From an uncultured Lachnospiraceae bacterium (GTDB lineage Bacteria; Bacillota; Clostridia; Lachnospirales; Lachnospiraceae): DNA of 45,295 nucleotides. The DNA lies in assembly GCA_910578795.1 (NCBI GenBank), contig CAJTSD010000029.1, positions 1-45,295 of the forward strand, read 5' to 3'. Below the pieces are notes generated by a model. It saw nothing but the letters and a program-made list of their open reading frames with translations. It had not been told where the DNA came from and did no database searches. The position numbers and the translations under genes were made by a program. Positions 40,479 through 45,295 of the stretch are shown one piece after another. How positions within the stretch are numbered: position 1 is the first letter of the stretch; every line of letters starts with the position of its first letter.

Positions 40479-42050
40479 TCATTTGTAAAATTCATCTTTG
40501 TACTTCCAAAAGATTTCTATCTCTCCGTTAGGCATGACAACCACTTTTTGAACAAGTACAGAAAGCATATCTTCTGAAAGCTCCTGTCCTTTGAATCCAC
40601 TGAGCAATCGGCTTTCTTTGCTCTCATCTTGGCTTTTCTGCTGCATACTTGACAATTCCGTTATGTTAGCGGAAAGAATAGCGCTTTTTGTCTTAATCCC
40701 TTCAAGTTCTTTTGCTAACAGGTCCTTTCCCTGCAAATACACATCTTTCAAGATTTTTCCCTCTACAAAATCCTCATAAAGCCTCATTTTACGCTCCATA
40801 GACCTCTTTTCCTGCACAGCTAAGTCGGTAAGTTCCTTTTGAAGCGTCAATATCTCGCTCCTCTTCCGATCAATAGACTGTCTAATTTTCGCATCCTGTT
40901 CCTCAAACAAATCAAGCTGAACCCTAACTGCGTTCAATAATATCTCCTGCATTCTCTTTTCTTCAGCTCTAATCTGCCTACAGGCACTGTCCGGTCTGTA
41001 TCTCGCGTTCACACACAGGAAGTAGTGATTCTTGGCTTTTCCTTTTGTCAATTTCCCACCACAGCATCCACATACAAGATAACCATTCAACATTCCTGTT
41101 TTCCCTTTTGACGGAGTTTTGGGCTTTGTCATCTTCACAACATCTCTTGCCTTGATAAAGTCCTCATAGCTTATAATCGCTTCATGTGTATTCTCTATCA
41201 CAACCCGTTCTGAAACAGGAAGCTGCTTCACTCTATTTGTTCCTACCGTTTTCACATGGGATTTATAACTCTCTGTATCTCCGGTATAAATACGGTTTGT
41301 CAGCAAGTTTCTGACAGATTCATAAGACCAAAAGGCAGAAGCCTTATAATTCTGTCTGCCTCCGTACTTTGCCAAGTAAACAGACGGTGTGATAACCTTT
41401 TCTTCATTCAGCCTTTTAGCGATTGCTGAATAGCTTATGCCGGAAAGTGCCAGTGAAAATACATATTTCACGATTGATGCAGCTTCCGGATCAATAATAA
41501 TCGTATTCTTTACTGTGCCTTTTCGGTATCCAAACGGTACAGCGCCGTACACATACTCGCCCTTCATTTTTTTTATATGGACGGCAGAGGAAATCTTTTT
41601 TGAAATATCACGGCTGTAATATTCATTCATTAGGTTACGAATTGCAACCTCCAGCCCCGCCATTCCCCCTGACACAGCATCCGAATCAAAGTTATCGTTA
41701 ATTGCAACCACTCTAACGCCATAGGACGGGAACACATACTCCAAATAATATCCTACTTCAAGATAATTGCGCCCAAATCTCGACAAATCCTTTAATACGA
41801 TAGTCTTTACATTCCCATTCTTAACAAGGAGCATCATTTTTTGAAATCCCGGACGCTCAAAATTCGTTCCACTGTACCCATCATCTATACATTCCACAAT
41901 GTTATCATTAGGAATATACTTTTTACAGTAATCAGCGATACACTTTCTTTGTGAAGTGATACTATTACTTTCGTCCTTGCCGTCATCGTCTGCCAAAGAC
42001 AGCCGCAGATACCAAATGACCTGCGCCTGTTCAAATATTGTCCGACTCAT
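40479..42050 (-). CDS. Large serine recombinase 3 (TnpX/TndX-like)
   Basis: A 523-residue large serine recombinase. The resolvase domain has the catalytic Ser18 in YLRLS and DLSRFGRNYLEVGYYLE; then a recombinase domain (GYRKGTVKNTIIIDPEAASI), a zinc ribbon (CGCCGGKLTKG...CVNARY...AC) and a coiled coil. These enzymes cut and rejoin att sites through a covalent serine link. The ATG at 42048-42050 overlaps the stop of recombinase 2 (TGATG), with GGAGG 7 nt upstream. It is third in a coupled trio. Confidence 0.95.
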   Translation of the reverse strand: MSRTIFEQAQVIWYLRLSLADDDGKDESNSITSQRKCIADYCKKYIPNDNIVECIDDGYSGTNFERPGFQKMMLLVKNGNVKTIVLKDLSRFGRNYLEVGYYLEYVFPSYGVRVVAINDNFDSDAVSGGMAGLEVAIRNLMNEYYSRDISKKISSAVHIKKMKGEYVYGAVPFGYRKGTVKNTIIIDPEAASIVKYVFSLALSGISYSAIAKRLNEEKVITPSVYLAKYGGRQNYKASAFWSYESVRNLLTNRIYTGDTESYKSHVKTVGTNRVKQLPVSERVVIENTHEAIISYEDFIKARDVVKMTKPKTPSKGKTGMLNGYLVCGCCGGKLTKGKAKNHYFLCVNARYRPDSACRQIRAEEKRMQEILLNAVRVQLDLFEEQDAKIRQSIDRKRSEILTLQKELTDLAVQEKRSMERKMRLYEDFVEGKILKDVYLQGKDLLAKELEGIKTKSAILSANITELSSMQQKSQDESKESRLLSGFKGQELSEDMLSVLVQKVVVMPNGEIEIFWKYKDEFYK

Positions 42051-43738
42051 CACGACACCTCCATGCCTACAATCTGCGCCGCCTGCTCAAATTCATCCAT
42101 GTAGCGGAACACAATTTCTACACTCTTATCCTCAAAAATCAAGACTCTGTCAATCAGCGCATCTACTAATGCGTGATTCAATAACAGATTTTCCCTATAA
42201 TCTCCTATTACATCAAGCCAATGTCTGCGCCGCTTTGCCGCTTCCTGTGCCTTTTCGGCATCTTCCCTCGCCACAGCAAGCTGCTTTTCAAGAACCTGTT
42301 TCTCTGTTTCATACTTTCCTTTAATATATATAAATTCATCAAGTTCTAAAATGCCGGAATTGTAATTATTTAAGAGTGTTTCAAGCTGTCCTTCCTGTAC
42401 TCGTATCTTACGGCGGATTTCATTCACAATTTCACTCTGCATTTTCAATACATGGTCTGCCTCTGGTGCAAATACCCGCATTTTACCAAGTTTCTCCAAA
42501 TCCGCAACAACCCAAACCTGCGTTTGTATTGCCTTTGTAAGAACAGATACGAGATTATCCTGTGAGAAATAATGATTCCTGCATTTTTTTCGCCCTGAAT
42601 ACACATAACCGTTGCATTGATAGAATATCTTAGGTTCCATAGGACTTGCAACCCGCTGATTACGTTTCATTGCACTCATCAGACTCCCACAATCTCCACA
42701 ATACACCTTATGGAGCAGAAGTTCCCTGCTTTCCTGTGTTGTGGCAGTCCGTTTCCTCATATTCTGCCGTTTATTATTTTCCTTTTGTAAAATATCCTGC
42801 ACTGTTTGGAACAAATCTTCCTTTATGATTACAGGGTGGGCATTATAAATATACTGCCAGTCTTCTCTATTCTTTCGTTTTTTTTCCTCACCTACCCTGT
42901 CCCTTTTAACCTTGCCATAGATTCTGTGTCCGAGATATACTTCATTGTTCAAAATATCCCGTATTGTCCTATGTGTCCAAAGAGCCGTTTCATTTCTCTT
43001 ATCATTGCTCATTCCCCGCAAAAACCGCAGCTTTCCGGGACTTGGTATCATCAGCTCATTCAAATACGTCGCAATGGAACAGTTGGAACACCTTTCTGCT
43101 TTTCGCTGAAAAATGGTCATCACAACTTTCGCAGGTTCTTCATCCACTTTATAAGTACAGTTTTGTTCATCTCGCAGGTATCCGTAAGGAATACTGCCCG
43201 ATGCAGGAAGAAACTCTCCCTTTTTCATCATAACTTCGATAGAAGAACGGATTTTACGGGAAGTATCACGCAGATACATCTCATTTATCATATTTGAAAA
43301 AGGAATAACAATACCTTCTTTGCCGGAATCCGGCTGTATATTGTCATATCCATTATTTACGGCAATAAATCGAATCCCCTTTGCTGGAAACCACTTCTCA
43401 AGATATTCGCTGGATTCAAGAAAATTACGCCCAAATCGGCTTAAATCCTTTACAATGATACAATTAATCCGTCCATTTTCTATATCTTGAATCATTCTCT
43501 GAAAATCCGGTCTGTTAAAGTTCCCGCCGCTATAACCATTGTCAATATAAGTATCAACAACCTCAATATCCGGCTGTCCTTCTGCATAATTTTGACAGAT
43601 TTTATGCTGATTTCCTATGGAATTATCTTCGTTATCCCTGCTGTCCTCGTCGGAAAGCCTGTGATACAATGCTGCACTATATACAGCCTGCTCAAATTGT
43701 TTCTTTCTGCGGCGCTGTCTGATTTCTTCTCTACGCAT
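42050..43738 (-). CDS. Large serine recombinase 2
   Basis: A 562-residue large serine recombinase with catalytic Ser29 in YHRLS, DLSRFGRNFLESSEYLEKWF, a recombinase domain (SIPYGYLRDEQNC), a zinc ribbon with two CxxC-type pairs (YCGDCG...CNGYVYSGRKKC) and a coiled coil. Its sequence clearly differs from recombinases 1 and 3, so this is not a recent duplication. The ATG at 43738 has GGGAGG 9 nt upstream inside the end of recombinase 1, and it overlaps that gene by 8 nt. A TTG nine bases earlier is less likely. Confidence 0.95.
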   Translation of the reverse strand: MRREEIRQRRRKKQFEQAVYSAALYHRLSDEDSRDNEDNSIGNQHKICQNYAEGQPDIEVVDTYIDNGYSGGNFNRPDFQRMIQDIENGRINCIIVKDLSRFGRNFLESSEYLEKWFPAKGIRFIAVNNGYDNIQPDSGKEGIVIPFSNMINEMYLRDTSRKIRSSIEVMMKKGEFLPASGSIPYGYLRDEQNCTYKVDEEPAKVVMTIFQRKAERCSNCSIATYLNELMIPSPGKLRFLRGMSNDKRNETALWTHRTIRDILNNEVYLGHRIYGKVKRDRVGEEKKRKNREDWQYIYNAHPVIIKEDLFQTVQDILQKENNKRQNMRKRTATTQESRELLLHKVYCGDCGSLMSAMKRNQRVASPMEPKIFYQCNGYVYSGRKKCRNHYFSQDNLVSVLTKAIQTQVWVVADLEKLGKMRVFAPEADHVLKMQSEIVNEIRRKIRVQEGQLETLLNNYNSGILELDEFIYIKGKYETEKQVLEKQLAVAREDAEKAQEAAKRRRHWLDVIGDYRENLLLNHALVDALIDRVLIFEDKSVEIVFRYMDEFEQAAQIVGMEVS

Positions 43739-45295
43739 CTTTGACAACCTCCCTTCTATCCATATCCTCCGCTGCTCTTGCCAAATACTCCTTCATCTGC
43801 TTAAACTCATCCTTAAAATTGAAGGTTATTTCAATGCTTTTATCCTCAAAAATCTCTATTTTATCAATCAACGTGACAACAAGCTGGCGATCCAGCTCTG
43901 TCACATTCTTATTCTCTATAAATCTCTGCATCCAAGAGCAGTTTAACTCTGCTCCTTCTGTCACAGATACCCTTTCTTGTTCCAAACCATCTAAAACGCT
44001 CTGTAAGGCATCAATCTTGTCACTGTACTTCTTTTTCATGGACAAGTATTCATCATGTGAGATAATTCCGTCCACCTTGTTTTCATACAGCTTCATGCGA
44101 AATTCCTGCTGACGATTCAGCTCCTTTTGGTTCTGACTAATTAACTCGTCTATTCGTTTTACTTTTACGCTGATAATTGCCTGATTCCCATATTCTTTTA
44201 TTAGTTCCTCCATCTCTACCACCATAGAAATCTGCAATTTTATAGCATTTAACACTTTTTCGTGCAATCCGAATACTTCTGTACTGTGATTGCTCATGCA
44301 GCCACGCTTCCACTTATGACCGGAACAGATATAGTAATAGAAATACTTGTCCTTTCTTTTTGCCTTATACCTTGTCATTGTTTCATGGCAATCGCCACAA
44401 AAGAACATTCCTGATAGTGGATAAACTGCATCATTTCCTGACACCGTCATAGTATCCCTGTTTAAGAGCCGCTGAACGATTTCAAAGTTTTCCTCCGAAA
44501 CAATCGCTTCATGGGCATTTTTGACAACAATCCATTCCTCACGCTCTTTCGCTCTCATTTTCTTTATTTTGTAATTCGGGGAACTTTGCTTTCCCTGTTC
44601 TAAATATCCCAAATAAATACGGTTTGTCAGTATTCTCTTGATTGTTACTGCACCCCAAAGGCTTATACTTCGTTCCTTAAAGGCGCATACATAATTAGAG
44701 CCTGTATTTTTCTTGTATTCGCATGGTGACGGCACACCATACTGATTCAGATATTCCGCAATCTTCGCACAGGAATATCCTTCTATCTTCTTTGCATAAA
44801 TGAGCTTTACAATCTCTGCTGCCGCATCGTCCACCACAAGTTTATGCTTGTCCTCCATAGACCTCTTATATCCATAAAAAGCAAAATTAGCGATAAACTC
44901 TCCATTTTGCCGTTGAATACGAAACTGATTGCGGAGTTTGATAGAAAGCTCTCTACAATAGGAATCATTAATTAAATTCTTGAAGGGAACAATAATCTCG
45001 TCAGCCTGATTGTTTCTTATGGAATCCACTTGGTCATTAATGGCAATAAACCGAACTCCCATAGACGGAAAGATTTTTTCGATATATTTTCCTGTTTCAA
45101 TATAATCTCTGCCAAGACGAGATAAGTCTTTGACAATCACACAGTTTGCCTTACCGTCTTTTAGCATCTGCATCAGCTCCACAAATCCCGGACGTTCAAA
45201 ATTTGTTCCGGTGTATCCGTCATCATAAAACTCTCCGACAAACTGTATATCCTCTGAAGAAGTGATATAATTCTGAATAAGCTTGCGCTGATTCG
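43731..45295 (-). CDS. Large serine recombinase 1 (5' end beyond window)
   Basis: The frame is open to the right edge. Visible residues begin NQRKLIQNYITSSED and include FYDDGYTGTNFERPGFVELM, DLSRLGRDYIETGKYIEKIF, a recombinase domain, a zinc ribbon (FCGDCHETMTRYKAKRKDKY) and a coiled coil. About 20-30 N-terminal residues, including the catalytic serine, are outside. An internal GTG at 45182 is not the start, because the conserved DGYTG motif lies upstream of it. It is first of the trio in the direction of transcription. Confidence 0.93.
   Translation of the reverse strand, partial: NQRKLIQNYITSSEDIQFVGEFYDDGYTGTNFERPGFVELMQMLKDGKANCVIVKDLSRLGRDYIETGKYIEKIFPSMGVRFIAINDQVDSIRNNQADEIIVPFKNLINDSYCRELSIKLRNQFRIQRQNGEFIANFAFYGYKRSMEDKHKLVVDDAAAEIVKLIYAKKIEGYSCAKIAEYLNQYGVPSPCEYKKNTGSNYVCAFKERSISLWGAVTIKRILTNRIYLGYLEQGKQSSPNYKIKKMRAKEREEWIVVKNAHEAIVSEENFEIVQRLLNRDTMTVSGNDAVYPLSGMFFCGDCHETMTRYKAKRKDKYFYYYICSGHKWKRGCMSNHSTEVFGLHEKVLNAIKLQISMVVEMEELIKEYGNQAIISVKVKRIDELISQNQKELNRQQEFRMKLYENKVDGIISHDEYLSMKKKYSDKIDALQSVLDGLEQERVSVTEGAELNCSWMQRFIENKNVTELDRQLVVTLIDKIEIFEDKSIEITFNFKDEFKQMKEYLARAAEDMDRREVVKDA

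Noticed and set aside
40479..45295. SCCmec-type ccrABC complex
   Set aside because: Domain layout and number (three tightly overlapping genes) resemble ICE/IME serine triplets; no SCC att motif or rlmH context is visible.
1..45295. CRISPR arrays, tRNA or rRNA genes
   Set aside because: No regularly spaced repeats, cloverleaf-like or rRNA-like sequence was seen on either strand by eye.

Overview
The window looks like chromosome of a flagellated, Gram-positive, spore-lineage member of the Clostridia, most likely the family Lachnospiraceae (Roseburia/Agathobacter-like). Reasons: a FliY (CheC-FliN type) switch protein, CodY next to the flagellar operon, a SigK-type sigma factor, a PPi-type phosphofructokinase, strong GGAGG ribosome sites, and a large serine-recombinase element of the kind common in gut Clostridia. 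Species cannot be fixed from the sequence alone. Every convincing gene except one chemoreceptor is on the minus strand.

Region 1 (1-19931) is one long flagellar locus. Read along the minus strand it runs flgB, flgC, fliE, fliF, fliG, fliH, fliI, fliJ, a YlxF/MotE-like gene, fliK, flgD, a small flagellar-operon gene, flgE, flbD, motA, motB, fliL, fliM, fliY, cheY, fliO and the start of fliP, which runs off the left edge. It encodes the rod, MS-ring, export ATPase complex, hook and hook cap, stator, switch and export gate. A terminator after codY and a good promoter before flgB mark its start. A second terminator (flgE/flbD) and a promoter (before motA) suggest internal segmentation. A repeated paired-hairpin element lies at three gene junctions.

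Region 2 (20026-29786) is housekeeping: codY, topA, dprA, a ComM-type Mg-chelatase ATPase, sigK, hemW and lepA. The order dprA-topA-codY-flgB resembles Bacillus subtilis, but trmFO, xerC and hslVU are missing between topA and codY.

Region 3 (29919-36933) holds a spermidine/putrescine ABC transporter (potA-potB-potC-potD, with overlapping genes), a PPi-type phosphofructokinase, and a secreted protein with a small leucine-rich-like patch. A divergent intergenic region then leads to the plus-strand methyl-accepting chemotaxis protein (37320-39290). Its transcript would begin with about 200 nt of highly structured leader.

Region 4 (39327-45295) is accessory. Next to the chemoreceptor terminator is the intact C-terminal end of a SpoIVB-type sporulation peptidase, with its homology starting abruptly at the catalytic-serine motif. 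Beyond it are a PD-(D/E)XK (Rpn/transposase_31-like) gene with its own promoter and three overlapping large serine recombinase genes, the last cut by the right edge. This looks like one end of an integrative element driven by a serine-integrase triplet, possibly inserted in or next to spoIVB. The other end is outside the window.
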